This document shows, piece after piece, positions 22,128-35,581 of a stretch of DNA of 64,000 bases. Both the position numbers and the translations under genes were made by a program. The notes below the pieces were generated by a model. That model was not told where the DNA came from. It worked only from the letters and a program-made list of their open reading frames with translations, and did no database searches. Source of the stretch: Pochonia chlamydosporia 170 (Eukaryota; Ascomycota; Sordariomycetes; Hypocreales; Clavicipitaceae); NCBI RefSeq assembly GCF_001653235.2, contig NC_035790.1, positions 4,154,001 through 4,218,000 of the forward strand. The letters are read 5' to 3'. How positions within the stretch are numbered: the first letter of the stretch is position 1; every line of letters begins with the position of its first letter.

Positions 22128-22878
22128 TTACACCATGAAGGATTCTCCGCAGCCGCATTGTTCCTCTGCATATCTGTTAGCTCCTGGTCGCTTCTGCAGA
22201 TTGAGAGTCCACCAACGGGAACTTACTTATATTAGGATTCTTGAAGACGAATCTTTGATTCAGTTTATCCTCGGCCCAGTCCATTTCCGTTCCGATTATA
22301 CTGAACAGTGCTTTGCTATCAATGAGCACCTTGACTCCATCTTGTTCCACCAACTCATCAAAAGTACCGGGCTTGTCGACATATTCCAGGTGATACGCCA
22401 GGCCACTGCAACCCCGGTTACGAACACCAACTTTGATAAGCTTCGGGTCCGGCTGGTCCAACATCGCGCGGAGCTGCTCTACAGCAGCGGGGGTAAGTTT
22501 CATGGCTGCCTTTCGCGCCCTCAGCTTAGGTCGTGGTCTGGCAGCTTTGGGCTTTTGTACCGCGGGTTCGGCCGCCTTTGAAGTTGACGTTGACGTCGAC
22601 GTTGACGCTTGATCTTGAATGGGTTCTGGGGTTGCGGGAGTCGCGGCTTGTGTTGCTTGTTTTGGAGGCGGTCGGGTTTCGTGAACTTTAGGAAGTTTCT
22701 CTGGATGAGCTACCGACGATTCAGGAATGCTCTCTCTGCCGACGTTTCGGGTAGTAGAGGTTGGTAGTGAGTATGAATGATATGCTGAGGCGAATAGTCT
22801 GGATGCCGGAATCTGCCGGAGGGAGTTGCTGCAGCTTTGTCGCAGAGCGACTCGAGCCACCAGAATATGTGCGTTCAT
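22128..22878 (-). CDS. ISA1: Mitochondrial iron-sulfur assembly protein Isa1, 2 exons
   Basis: A-type Fe-S protein needed in mitochondria for maturing [4Fe-4S] proteins such as aconitase. Exons on the minus strand are 22878-22227 and 22165-22128 (229 aa). The chosen ATG gives the presequence-like start MNAHILVARVALRQSCSNSL; an upstream in-frame ATG at 22983 would add an acidic extension and is less likely. A low-complexity linker (STSTSTSTS, then PKAARPRPKLRARKAA) precedes the domain KLTPAAVEQLRAML. The three cluster-ligand cysteines are present: NRGCSGLAY in exon 1 and CGCGESFMV in the 38-nt last exon. Without splicing, the protein would end in an unrelated tail lacking the CxC pair. Confidence 0.93.
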
Positions 22879-25675
22879 TCTGATATCATGGGTTTCGAAA
22901 TTGTGCCGGTAGCTCAGTTGAAGAGTGTTGCGGGAGATTGGGTGCAGCGCGCGCTTTGGTTCGAGGTGTTCATGAGGAGGCAATTATCCATTTTCAACGT
23001 CGGCTGACAAAGGAACCTATGGATTGTTGGCTTCGGTTACCGTGTGGCATGATTTGGTAATGCCGCCTCCGGCCGAGCCAATCATCAGTCGCAAATTACT
23101 AACTAGTGTTATTGCCACTTTAGGACACAACAAACCAACTGGCAACATGACTACAACTATTCACAGCGTCGTGATGCATCCGAAAAGTGAGAGTCTCGGG
23201 TTCATTCTATGCCTGCCGAGTAATGCTAGCTTCTTTCAATCCTGCGGGCATTCACCACGCAAGCATGCCAGCTTGACGTCGCCAACAGTGGCAACGGCTG
23301 TGGACCCAGGCTGTTGAGCACAACTCTTGTTGTCTTGGAAGTCTCAACCCAAAGCATTGCAATACAAAGCAAAGCTCGGGAATCACAAAGGATGCCCACA
23401 CAGTTCAAAATGCCAGTGTCAAATATATATCACCAGGGAGTAGTTAGATGCGTCCCCGAACAATGTCTATGCAGATCTGCAGTGAGGAAGCACGCGTCGG
23501 GAACTTGCTACCAGGGGCTACCCTACAGAGATATCTGTCCCCCGATGAATCCCTGTGCATCAAAGACTCCATCAATGGCAAAGGGTAAGCACAGCATTTT
23601 AGGCCCGACGGCGTGCGAGAAGAGAAAATTATCACGGACTAATCACGTTACGTGCTCCGAGGATTCACTCAGACATTCATGTTTGAACATCTGTGCTGTG
23701 ACGAGTATCGTACCAAAGTGGTCTCCATTGGGTCTCAAAATCCAGATAGAGAGCCGAATTCGTCGTCAAATATGCGCAGAAACGGAGATATGACAACAGA
23801 AAATGATACGTCCGGCACTTCATGCAACGGGACCAAGCCGCATGTATCCAAGAGGCCACTGACTACGGCTGCATGCTCGTGCTCCCATGGCACTGGGACT
23901 GCATTTTATGCACGATGACTGTCAAAGATCGTCGGGTATCTCGCCTCACTCAACCTCGGTGGCATTGAATGACAGAAGGAGGGCCGCTCATGACTTGAAA
24001 GCATGACCAGACAACATCTTGCCCAACTAGAAACAAACCAACTTGAACTTGTGAGGCTCAGACAGTTAGCCCACGAAGCCCTGTGCAATAATCTTGACCC
24101 AACTAGTCCATCAGAACGTCAACCTGAGGGGAGATCGAACAAGTTGCAAAATCAGAGAGAACATGGGGTCCTAGACTGGTATTGTACCATCAATTCCAAG
24201 CGAGGCTTGGGCCAAAACCCAAGGCCAGGGTCCTAGCCCGGGAACAACTTCCGGTCAGAATCCAGAATGTGACAGACTCTGAAGAGCGGTCTGGCTAGCG
24301 ACTTTTGGTTGCTGGAGAGGAAATCAATTGGCCGAAGGAGCCAACCCGTCCCAGCGGCATGGGACGAACATACCCTGTGGCATCACATGCAGATGGCGCC
24401 TTCAAAACCCACTCTGTCTGCTTGCCAAGCAGACGGTACACTGGCAAACTGGATGAAGAGAGTCGTCTCAAACACCAAGTTGGAGTGGTCATGGAGGTGA
24501 CCGTTGAATCCTGGGATAGCCAGGCAACCAGAGTGTCTCGTAGTCTCGTACTTCATCTAACTGCATAACAATACTCCGCATTTAGAACGGGATTTGGACC
24601 ACGCTAGGGGTCGTTGCCTCTTCCTGTTGCTTTAGGTCTGTTGGATGGTTTTGTTCCTGGTAATCCTCTCCTGTGTGACCAACTTTGGAAGTTTCCATGG
24701 ACCTGGTACGCCGGAGGGTTTCCAATCTCGTAGTACAGGAAAACAACACAAATACCAAGTTTAGTTCCCCGATATGGAACCAACAGATTGTGTAATGGTC
24801 GTACGAGATGTCGGTAGACCAAACCTAGCCAGACCAAGCCGTTGTGAGTGGCGATGAAGAGGTGATGGCCAGGGTCGGCTGCAGGCTCCAGAGATCACCA
24901 ACTACTTCGTCCTCCACGCATAAACTAACAATTGCCTTGGGCCTTGCATTAATTAGACCGCGCGCGTTCGGCAACAGGGCTCCTGCTGCATCATACCACT
25001 GCCGACATTGCTAGTTGTGTTTTTTTCCCTCATTCAACCTGTTTTCTAACCAAAATCAGCAGCATGTGGGCTCACATACATGTACATCCATGTGTGCACA
25101 TCTGATGCATGCATGAGGCTTGCGAGTGACGACCAAGACGACGGACGACCTTGCTTGCTGCACCTGTGTGCGTTTCGCGCGGGAGCAAGGATCCCCCTGG
25201 CTCGTCATTCTCGTAGTCTGGGTGTTGTCGACAGGGTCAACGACCGTCTGGTCCGTGAGCATGAACAATTAAATTGGCCTACTCCATATCGGTGGTTTGA
25301 TGATGTGGAGAGACGCATCACCCCATGCATTCAAGGTTGCCAGCATAAACAGGCAAAACAGCGTAGTATTCGGTAGACGGGTTGGAGGACAGTCTGGCTG
25401 CGACTTCTTGTTTGGAAAGCTCGCAGTTCTCAATCGTCTTTTGTTCCAAGCGATTCGGCCGGTCCTCGTATCATCCGATGGTTGAGTTGGATGATCTTAG
25501 TGCTAGATAGGAAAGATGGGTGAAAGGTATAAATGTTTCCTTGAGGAAATTGGCTCTAAAAGTTACGTCTGCGACGCATTTCGTGTTCTGACGCCTCTTG
25601 GAGTCAGGCGTCAACATCCGATTCACCCAAATCCCCCAACGGCCTCGCATCATCAGAACCTGAGCTACTGCATAT

Positions 25676-25706
25676 AGCCATCATAGATCAGCCATCATAG
25701 ATCAGC
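25676..25706. repeat. 14-bp tandem duplication
   Basis: Two perfect adjacent copies of AGCCATCATAGATC, followed by AGC of a third, in the gene-free region. Confidence 0.8.
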
Positions 25707-28244
25707 GTGATTTTCATCAGCCCAGAGTCTGGAATCTGTCTCTGTCCAAATCCTGATGATCAGAGTCACATTTTGCCTCTGTATCCACAAAATCGAAAAT
25801 GACCCGGGCTACACAGTCAAAGGTACGGTTTTCACCGGAAACGTGCTGCTCTGTCGTAGACGACTCGATCTGTCAATGCTGCTTGTTTTGCAAATCGCCA
25901 AGCGATTTTCATATCAAATCCATACGGACATGTTGCACCATTGGGTTTCGCGCTGATGCCATGAAGTTTTATGATCACGTCGATGATGCACATTTAGAAT
26001 CACTGTGCGATATCCCCCATGTTTCCCAGCTTGATCATGCCGCGTGTAGTCCATAAAAGGTCCTCCTTGACTCGGTACTTGGTCTTGTTGAAATAGAGAA
26101 AAGATATCCAATCCGACGGCATAGTCCAGGTATGATTGGATGTTCCATTACGATGTGTCGGTAGTGGCTTCTCAGCCACGAGAGGCGGCCGTTTGGTAAC
26201 GAGGACTCTCATCAAAGGTGGTTGCAATATATAAAGATCGCAAACATGACCCAATTTGTCTCGAATACCACGTTTGTGAGGCCAAGACCAAAATGACAGG
26301 CTGCAATGCAAACTAGCTGGTTGAATTCCAGGTTAGATAATATGTCACTGCCTGGCTCCTGTCCTTGGCATTGGAGGCTGTGAGTGTTTTGGGCGGCAGT
26401 CCTCCACGGCAATTGGGCCAATCGTTGCTATTCTAAGAACAGCGTATTCTTATGGATGTTTGCATCTTTCTTCATATTTCTGACGATCCGGCCCGATTTT
26501 ATCAACATGGTAGATTGTAGATTAGGCTAATACCTACCAGTTGGAGAACATCTTTTAGCCTGCTTCCGGACACTGCCCTACTTGGTCGGCTCTATTCGTT
26601 GGAAAATGCCATTTCGTAACAGATGTTTCTTCTCCTTGGGTGCGTGGGATATAGCTTGTCGGAGGTAAGTCCGAACGGTGCAGTGGCTTTGCGTGTCTTG
26701 GTTAGCAACTTTCGGCGTTCAGCTACATGTCTCGTAGTCAATGAACGCTTGACATCATGAATCGCGTATCATGGCCATGGTTAGAGCCTCATTTTCCCCT
26801 CCTGTATTGGTGACCTGAAATGTTTGACCTGAATCAAGAATCATCAGAAGCACATGGGCTCTCTCCAGATCATTTCTTGCGAGTCGAGTGAGTATTTGTT
26901 ATGGGCACAAATGTCATTGCCAGTCTTGGAAGTGTCAAACACAACCACCGGCATGAACCGGAACTGATTGTATGAAGATGGTCACCTGGTTTTGACTGAA
27001 ATTGTGACTGGTTAATGTTTTTGTTGGCGTCTCCTTTTGCTTCATAACATGCTTGCAAGGCACCAACACCGCACTTGGGAATCAAGCAAGTGCTGTTGGG
27101 TGAACATGTGCCCCCAAATCCGAACTACAATTGAAACCCAGTGGTGATGGGTTCCTTTACCCTACATCAAATAAATTCCCGCTTGTCGAAACCTGCCTCT
27201 GGCACATTGGGTTCCGAGTGTTGTGACAGACTGAAGGTTATTATATGCCATTGCATCGTGCTGGCGGTCGTCCACTGACCCAGACAGTTCCAAGACACAC
27301 CTGATTGTTCGAGGCCTTTACAGTATGTCAGAAGGTTCTGCAAGTTGATTTTTTTTTTTTTTTTTGACTCGGTAACTGAATTAGTCGAATAACGTGATCG
27401 TCTTGGTCTGCAGGAAATGCATCGGGTAAGGTAAGTGTGTACCCTGTGATCCGTGCTGATGTGCAGACAAAAGAGCCGGTGTTAGGACGAAGGCCAGTGA
27501 ACCTCTGTCTCTGCGTGACATGCGATGTAGGATCTCCAGCTTGTTTCCACAGAGAAGAAGCCATAGAACGTTATTCATTTTTGCTGGAATAAGAAGGTAT
27601 TCATTTTGTGAGCCGGGCTGCTGCACGATGAGAGGAGTGATTGCTTCCGGGTTCAATGAGAGCCAGCCGGTGATAATAATTACACCAGACATTACTCTAC
27701 CGCAACATGTACTCTGTACCTTTCAGCTTGACGGTTGACCTGTCGTTAATGCAATATTGGCAAAAGTTACAGTCATCTAGCTGGTTCAATGTTTTCTGCC
27801 AAGACATCCCCAGGACATCCCATTCACGGCTCAGGTGCAGCCAGTGGGAGCGACCAACTTGACTACAAGAGGGAAGACAGACAGCATGTCATTGCCAAGT
27901 GTTTGGAAATCGACTGTTTCCAACTGCAACAAATGAGCCTGAGAAAATGTCATCTCAAATGTGCGCAATTGATTTTTGCTTACTATTTGTTAGCTCCAAC
28001 ACAAGCTTGATTTGTTTCCCCAAAACTGGCTAAAATGTCCAATTCCAAGGTTACTGTGCAGGCAAATCGTGTTTGGCAACGAACTCGAGCTAATGAAACC
28101 GACGTAAAAATTGCTCCATAAACAGGATGGCCTCAGCTTGGGAGGCATTTGATTTTTTCCCCCATGGCTGGCGCATCGACCAAGGCGTCTGGTCCATGCA
28201 TGTGTTGGCTTGTTCCTTGGTTCTTGGTTCCTGTGCAACCTTGA

Positions 28245-28264
28245 TGGTCTGGTCTGGTCTGGTC
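28245..28264. repeat. (TGGTC)4 pentanucleotide array
   Basis: Four perfect TGGTC copies. The same unit recurs five times at 48974-48998 in the other gene-free region. Degenerate GACCA-rich sequence occurs around 34525-34735. Confidence 0.85.
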
Positions 28265-30274
28265 ATGTCTAGTGTCTGGTGCGTTCAATGTTCAAATGTT
28301 CAATCAAATGTTCTCAAAGTGCTCATTGCAGGGTTGAAGACCGCCCAGCGAATGGCGGAAGTGCGGAAGGTACGGTCGACTCCACTGCTCGCCTGGCACT
28401 GGAGCGGAAGGAACCCGCAGCGCAGCGCCCCCAAAGGCACCAGGGCCAGCCCAAATTGCGCTTTCCATTTTGGACGTCAATTTTTTTTTTGGTGGTGACG
28501 AGGATCGATTGACTTTTTCGTGACCAAAGTCCCCCCTGGACAGCTCCAACTTGACCCTGCAATGTGATGAGTTCGTACCAGACGGTGATCGCACTCCGGA
28601 TGTCTGGAGCAATAAAGCTCTCCATTCATCCTGGTTGCTTATTGCCACCCGCCGGAGTAACCCGTAGTTGCCGAGAGCTAATTTCTGATTATACCCGGAC
28701 TACGCTCCGGAGAGCGAGAAGCTTTTCCATCACACGTCCAATTGTACGGAGTAAATGCCAGGTAATTCAAGCCATGTCCGACCCGAACCTAAAGGATGGC
28801 GGCGAGTGTCTGTGCTTGTGCCTGCCCAATGCCGGGAGGCATTGTGTCGGCCAGACTGCGTAAGGAGTATACTGAACGGAGGAGTGGGATACAGGCCGCT
28901 TTTCTGTGTGACGTACTGACGTCAAAGACACTGTGCATCACAGTCATATCTGAGATAAGGTCGGTCTGTACGGAGTAGGCTCAGCTCAGGGCATTGAGGT
29001 ACAGTACTTACACAAAGTGTCATGATTCGAGTGACAGCATTCGTGATTGTGACGGGTACCACTGATTTCAGGCACAGCGGCATCGTCTTTGGTCAGCGCC
29101 TGGATTTGGTGCATGCTGTGGCGCACTCGTCACTGCATTTACGAACACTAGAGTAGGGGACATGACCCCCTGTTAACCGGGCTGTCGTTGATGATCGCGA
29201 TTCTGAGCTGGGCGACTCTGGCGTTCGCTGTCAATATGAGAGTCTCTTTGGAATTGAAAAAAAAAAACAAAAAACAATAATAATAACACACCAGTGAGTC
29301 CGCCTGTTCAAGACTGTACCGCCGCCAGCGCACGTTTTCTACCCGATAGCGACGGTTCGAAAGCATTTCAACCGTTTGACCACGTTGGCCATGCACGTGG
29401 AGCTTGCAGTAATGAAATGCGGAACTGTAGCTGCAGTGCATGCGTGTAGTCACATTGGGCTTACCCGGTAATTTTAACTGTCTGGTGGGTTAAGCTCCCT
29501 TCTCGAACCACAAACAGGATATTGAGTTCGTACTTGCATTCATCGGGAACTGGCAAGTTTCAAGTTGTTTCCTCCATTGCGACAGAACGTGGTTGGGGTA
29601 ATTGTTGACAGTTAACACAACGGTGCTGAGGATAAGGATGCCTTTGGCCATTGAATCCCGTAGTCCATCAAAGAAGCGGTTTTGCTGATAATCGAGGATA
29701 ACCCCTCGTGCTCATGTATCAAGCCCCGGCATAATAGAACCCTGGCAAGAGCATGGCAACATGACAAGGCTTGGGCAAGGGAAGGTCAGCTGGAAACCTT
29801 TGTGGCAATGGAGAAACACACCAGACTTCGACTCTGACATGCGGACCAGACTCCATACAGGGAGCCAATTGCAGATTGATGGGCTTGAACAAGTTGCTTC
29901 GTATTATGGCGCACCATACGGAGTACTCTTGCCCAAGAAACAGATTGCACAAGGGTGCCAAGGTTGGACGGGACAAGTTAAACCCGTTGAATCTGAATCT
30001 AATAAAAGAGCCAGCCGTCTATTCATTTGGCTCTGGAAACAACGGCTCCAGAGTGAAATCTCGTCGTGGTCAAAGCATGCTGTCAGACAAGGGCTTGCCA
30101 GGTTGGTGGGACGAAGGGTGGATATCCAATTGTCTCAGAAGCAGAAGAAAAGCCACACGAGCGTCGATCAATTAGCACACACTGCGCTGAGAAATGCGAG
30201 TTGCTTTTGCCAAAACGGAGTATTGGGATGGGATGTGTCTCATCCGTCCGTGCAAGCCAGACAAGACGCTTGGG

Positions 30275-30315
30275 CCTTGCCTTGCCTTACCTTGCTTTGC
30301 TTTACCCTGCCTTGG
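30275..30315. repeat. Degenerate CCTTG pentanucleotide tract
   Basis: Imperfect CCTTG/CTTTG/CCTGC units in tandem inside a chance open frame in the gene-free region. Confidence 0.55.
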
Positions 30316-33300
30316 CTCGAGCATGAAATCTGCACTATCATCGTGGGTGACATGATTAAACACGCCAATTTTCTGTGCAACACTACTGCAACACATGGCT
30401 TAAGATGTAACCGGGAACTTCTTTTTTCTCAGTATGCATGCTGATCTCTTGACGGTTGACGAGTCAAAGTACCCTGCTGTTCGAATCAAAATGCCACCCG
30501 ACGACTCGCAAGAAAAAGCCAAATGGGCAGGCGATGTGACATGCTGTTCATTGTGGCCATGGCACTCGGGTTGACTTTAACCTTTTGGCAAAGGTACTGT
30601 CTGCAAGTTTTGTTGCACTGACAAATTCTCTGTGCAAAAATTACCATCCTGATGTCTGTTTGGATGATATAAATGGACAATGACGGAGTTTAATTGCCAG
30701 ACGTCGCCACGAGGCTGTTGTAATATCGTGACTGGGACGGCCGATGCCTCTGTCAAGGGGCCATGCGCCTTAATTCTAGCGACTCCGTGGATGGTCCTTT
30801 AATGGTTCTATCCATGTTCTTTCGGCTCAGATGTCTTATGAAATGGGCTATGCTAAATTCCAGTGCTGAGATGAACACTGTATTCTCTCCCACCATGTCC
30901 AGTAAGTGGTTACACGGCGCCACTATGGGTCCTAGGTGCGGACCGCAGTTGCATGGGTTGCTTCTTTTGTCACATCTCAGATGAAGTCATGGGCGATGGG
31001 TAAAAACAAGGAGGCTTCCTCACGGCTGGGGTAGAGATAAATGTGCGGAAGTCGGGGACAAGATTGCCAGATTGAAAGTAAAAAATGACAAACGAAGGGC
31101 CCGTTGTTTTCGGCCGGTGTTTTTGAGTTGCCGCTACGCAGAGTGAGATGTACGTTGGCGTGCCGTGGTTCTGGAGCATTTCCTGCAATAACATGCGACA
31201 AACTTTGATTTCCTACAACTCTGAGTCAACTACCGCCAGTTGTGTCGAAAAGTATTGAAACTGCATGTTGTTGCCTGAGAACCACATGAAAAGTGGTTTC
31301 ATGAGAAGATTATGGAAACTAACCTGATGGTCCTCAACTTTCTCTTCGAGTGTTCATACTTGGGTAGACTGAGTGCGAATTATACAGTGGGAGGTCATAA
31401 TTTTGATGATACCGTGGCAGCTCCTGCAAGACCCTGCCTTCAGCCCATTTGGAACATGAGGTACTGCTGTTGACCAGACTCGCAGCCTCACCAGCTTTGG
31501 TGCTGCAGTCAACATGCAGGGTGACTCGTTATGTGGCGAAGGGTATCTCCTGGCAAGCCACAGTGTAGAGCGAGGCCGGCAAAAGGTACGTCCTGATGCT
31601 GCAGGGGGATTCTCTGGTGCTGTGTAGTGTTCTGGCGGAGTCGAGTATCATCTCCTGTCTCTTTTCTTTCATGTCTTAGTTGCTTGCCACTGTTTTGTCT
31701 TGTCTTGTTCTGGCAAATTCTGGCAAACAAGTGAACACAGCTGGCATAGCCGACCAGAGACATCAGGGCATCAAAGGGACCGACTGCATGGGTTCGCACT
31801 CCATACTGAGATGAAAGAGGAGAAAAGTAGTATCGCTTAGTAAAACCCACACGCTTGACAGAAAACACACGCCATGTCGCCATCATCTGAAAGTTGAATC
31901 GTAATTGTACGGTTTTGGGTGACGGGTGGTGTGGCAAGCACATAACTCTCCGTCCATGGCATCTGGCAATCTGATGGGAAGAAACGGCTCCCATCAAACT
32001 TGTTGGTCGCTATGGAGTACTCCGTAAGTCGACAATGGTTAAAATCCCGTTCGACACCGGTTGACTAATATGATATGTTGACACTCGAACCACCATGTCG
32101 GCCTGTGCACTCTTGATGTTGGTTCAAACGTACATACTGTATTTTCAACTGCCCACTGGCCTCTCTCCGTTCTCCAGTTTGGGAATCCGTCGTTGGCCGT
32201 GGCTGTGGCCAAACAGTTGAACCACTTGGTCCTTGTGAAAGCTGGTTGGTTTGGTGGGGTGATTCCAGTCTTCCGCTTCATCCTGCAAGCTAGCCAGGAC
32301 TAGCTCCGTTTAGCGTCGTGCCCAATACATATTAGTGCACTCCATCTTCGACCTGTATCCGACAGAATGGTCAGGATCTGGTCATGCCAGCCTCACAGTC
32401 TCAGTTGGGGAAAGTTATGGCAAGTGTTGCCTTGTATGATGGGTTGGTGCAAGAGGCACATGTCTAGGCCCTCACACATAGTCTTGCGGAGGTGTAACTG
32501 CTTTTTCTCAGTCAGGTCGAGTGCAGCAACAATCCCCTGGCGTCTTCTCGTTGTCGAGCTGAGGTGTCGTGTTTAGCGTCAAGCTGGCTTTGATGACAAG
32601 GCATGTTACCCACAAGCCCTGTTGCCACCGTGATTGCTAGCTAGCACGGAGCGGAAACGTAACGATGAAGGACCTAAGTTACTTTACATGTACGGACAAG
32701 AACCAAGGCAAATTAATGCCCATTGGCAAACCGGCAAAGAATAATGTCGCTCCTGGGAAAGCTGCTGGCTAATATGGTTGCTGTCGTGCACTAATAATCT
32801 TCTGTCTCAATACCAACAACCTTGGAAGATCAGGTGCAGGAACTACTGGGCCAGTTCAGGAAGCCATTGGCACAACGACTCCACGAGCTGTTGTTCCCTT
32901 CTCTCTCCGAAGCTTCTGCATGGAAATGGTTGGTGGGACTGTGCTCGAGCTCTCTTGAGCTCTCTGGGACGCCTCGTTTTTGTCTCGAAGACCCACAGAT
33001 GACATTTCCCTTGCTCGTGCCCCCATGCTGGTGGTTCATGGCTGCTTTTCGGGTGTTCAAACAGTTCGATGCGACTCAGGCAGCCAACAGGTCGTGAACA
33101 CTGTCGAACTCATCTCCAGTGACCGTGCTGCTCAATCTGCGCGCGCTTGGTGGCATGAAATACGAAGTATTTGTCAAACAATGCCACGGTTGCTGTCGAA
33201 AGTTTTGTTTGGTTTTGACACACGGGTCAGTACACATCCGCGTGCACTCGCGACGGTTGGCGTCAAGAAACCCCAATGGTGCTGCCTTGGCACCGGGAAG

Positions 33301-33798
33301 CCGGAACTAATGGATAAGCCTACTGCCGTTGGGCAGGCGGAACTATCTCCATTTTCAGAAAATGACGAGCAATTACGTATGTAGTAGAATGTATGTTTGG
33401 GACGTACTGCACAATCAGAGATTGGCGGGGACAATCGAGGGAGGGCAGAAAAAAGACACTCGAGGGCCAAGTACGGAGTGGTGTACAGCAGGTTGGGTGA
33501 GCAACCGAGGGAAGACCCCTTTGCCACAGTCCTGCTACCCCTGGCTTCGTCCTTCGTCCCATCGTCACCCTGGATATTTCGAGCAAGGGAAGCTCTCTCT
33601 CGGTAGGGGGTTAGCCCAGTTGAGTTCATGGCGTAAGACCCTCAGGCCGCCAAATGCGCACGCCGATGCGCCGTACCGCAGACACATGGCGGTCGGGTTG
33701 AGGTTGGCAAGCTCCACGCTTCGTGTCTTCCCATCGGCACTCTGCCGGCATGACTCCACAAGGGGCACCCCAAGCAGAGCCGTCCTGAATGTGGATGG

Positions 33799-33822
33799 AT
33801 GTGGATGTGGATGTGGATGTGG
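33799..33822. repeat. (ATGTGG)4 hexanucleotide microsatellite
   Basis: Four perfect copies of ATGTGG, preceded by a related GTGGATGG. It lies in gene-free DNA and falls within a non-supported frame. Confidence 0.85.
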
Positions 33823-35581
33823 TTCTGCGTTGGGTGGTCGTCGTAGTGGGTGGTCGAGCAAAAAAAGGCGAGTGAGGGTGAGAGAGTGTGTGTGTTGCCA
33901 CAATTTCTGAGTCCTAGCCAATGGTTTCTGTCCCTGTTGGCGGCGGTGGTGGATCGGTGTGTGCCTTTAGGGGAGAAGGAAGATGTAAAGAGACAACCAC
34001 GCCAGAGCAACAAACATTTGATCAAATGATAATCATCTTTGACAGTCTGGTCCGGAGAGCTTTTGCATATACATACATACATGTACATACATCAGGTACG
34101 TATGTACTCCGTACCTGCGCACGCAGTCGGTACTTCATCCATTAGACCGGTTTGGGATTGACTGTCGTGGAATTCCCAATCTTCTCCGTCCGTCATGCAA
34201 GTGCTTGGAGGCTTGCTTTTACCGCACCTGACATTTGATGGACTATCGTCCACCCACTTGAGCATCTTCACAGTGGTGATCCCCCGTTTCCTCTTGCTCT
34301 TCTTCCCTTTCCTCCTCCTCCTCATCCTCCTCCGCAAACTGGCATTATAACCAAAACAAAAAACCAAGACTAAAAGTTTTGGAAATCTATTTGTTGCATC
34401 TCCTGTTTCTGTTGGGCAATTTTGACTGCCACTCTCTTTGACACTGTAACGCGCTTCGCTGGTCTTGTCTCTCCTGCTCCCAAGTGCTGTCTCTCTCTGA
34501 TCTGGCACATCCTCATTGTCCAGACTACCAGACCAGCCCAGCCCAGCCCAGTCCAGCGTCTCCCTGGCAAGCAGTTGAGGCTAATTTACCCCCCCCACCC
34601 GCAAAAACAGGCCACCAGTTGACTGGGAGGCACCAGGGGCCTTGCCTGACTTTGACTCTTTACCGTTTGGTCTGGTCCAGTCGCCCCTGCTCCAACCAGA
34701 CCAACCAGCTGGACCAACCCAGATCAGACCAAACCTTCCTGCCCTGGGCTTGCTCGTCATCTCTCGATACTTCATTCTCTTTTCCTTGCTCTACCTGCCT
34801 CGACCAATTCACCAGAGGGGCTCATGTGTTTTTGCAGACTGACAACCAATTCCTCTTTTTGTCGAATCTGGACGTCTGCTGCGTTGTAGCTTTTGAATTT
34901 TTGGTTTTCTTCCCTTTTTCTGCACACCAGGCGCTCCAAAGAACAACGCCCTAGATAGCCTCTGAATTTGGCAACCCGCACTGCAGCCAGATATCAGGTA
35001 AGCCAACACCAAACATGATAATTTTCCCCCTCCTAGCCTTCTGGAGGCGCAGCTTATAGTTTGATATCCGCGACTCCGGATCACGGCCGAAACATTCTGT
35101 GTGATCCCCGAGTATCAGGTGGGAGTTTGGGCTCTCTGCATTCCACGGCGTCCTCCCTCCTGTCCTCGTCTGGCTTCATTCCAGACGCGAACTGATGCTT
35201 CTTACCACAACATTCAAGGCGCGGTGTAGGTTTGCTAACGATACTTGGTGTTCAATTAAGAAAATTTTGGCGTGCACACTCAATCATCGCCGCTTTGCAG
35301 ACCTGCTATCGAGACCCGAGGTTGCACGTCTGACAAGGACACGGATTCGAAGAGGATAATTACCCATTGATTATCTTGCGTACCACCAGGCGCCGTCTTC
35401 ATCCACCGTTGGTCCTGGTTGTGGATTTTCGGATAAAGATCGCGTGCCTATGTCCTGGCCATATAGCCTAATAGGACACAGGCGTTGACGGGTGCCTGTC
35501 CTGCAGCCTCGCCAACTCGGAATCATACAATATACGAGAGCCCCGTGCTCTTGGAAGACTTCCCAAGTCAAGACGGCCGCA

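Larger units (their letters stand above)
22879..35581. other. 12.7-kb gene-free region
   Basis: Between ISA1 and the Ras GEF I cannot support any gene. The longest frame (29761-30444, plus, 227 codons) overlaps other long frames, contains a TACGGAGTA motif and a CCTTG-rich tract, and resembles no family. No transposase, reverse transcriptase or terminal-repeat pair was recognised, and base composition is not conspicuously AT-rich by eye. It holds five exact TACGGAGTA/TACTCCGTA motifs (28745, 28969, 29917, 32018, 34105), three TACATGTA palindromes (25077, 32685, 34078), and several small tandem repeats listed separately. The last few hundred bases should be the Ras GEF promoter and leader. Confidence 0.55.

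Noticed and set aside
18829..22878. Secondary-metabolite gene cluster around the P450
   Set aside because: Neighbours are succinyl-CoA ligase, a DNA alkyltransferase and ISA1. No synthase, terpene cyclase or pathway regulator is present.
29761..30444. 227-codon open frame in the gene-free tract
   Set aside because: It overlaps other frames of 134 and 86 codons, includes a CCTTG repeat tract and a TACGGAGTA motif, and shows no recognisable domain, signal or splice context.
33329..33910. 193-codon frame
   Set aside because: Contains a hexanucleotide microsatellite, has equally long frames on the other strand, and matches no family.
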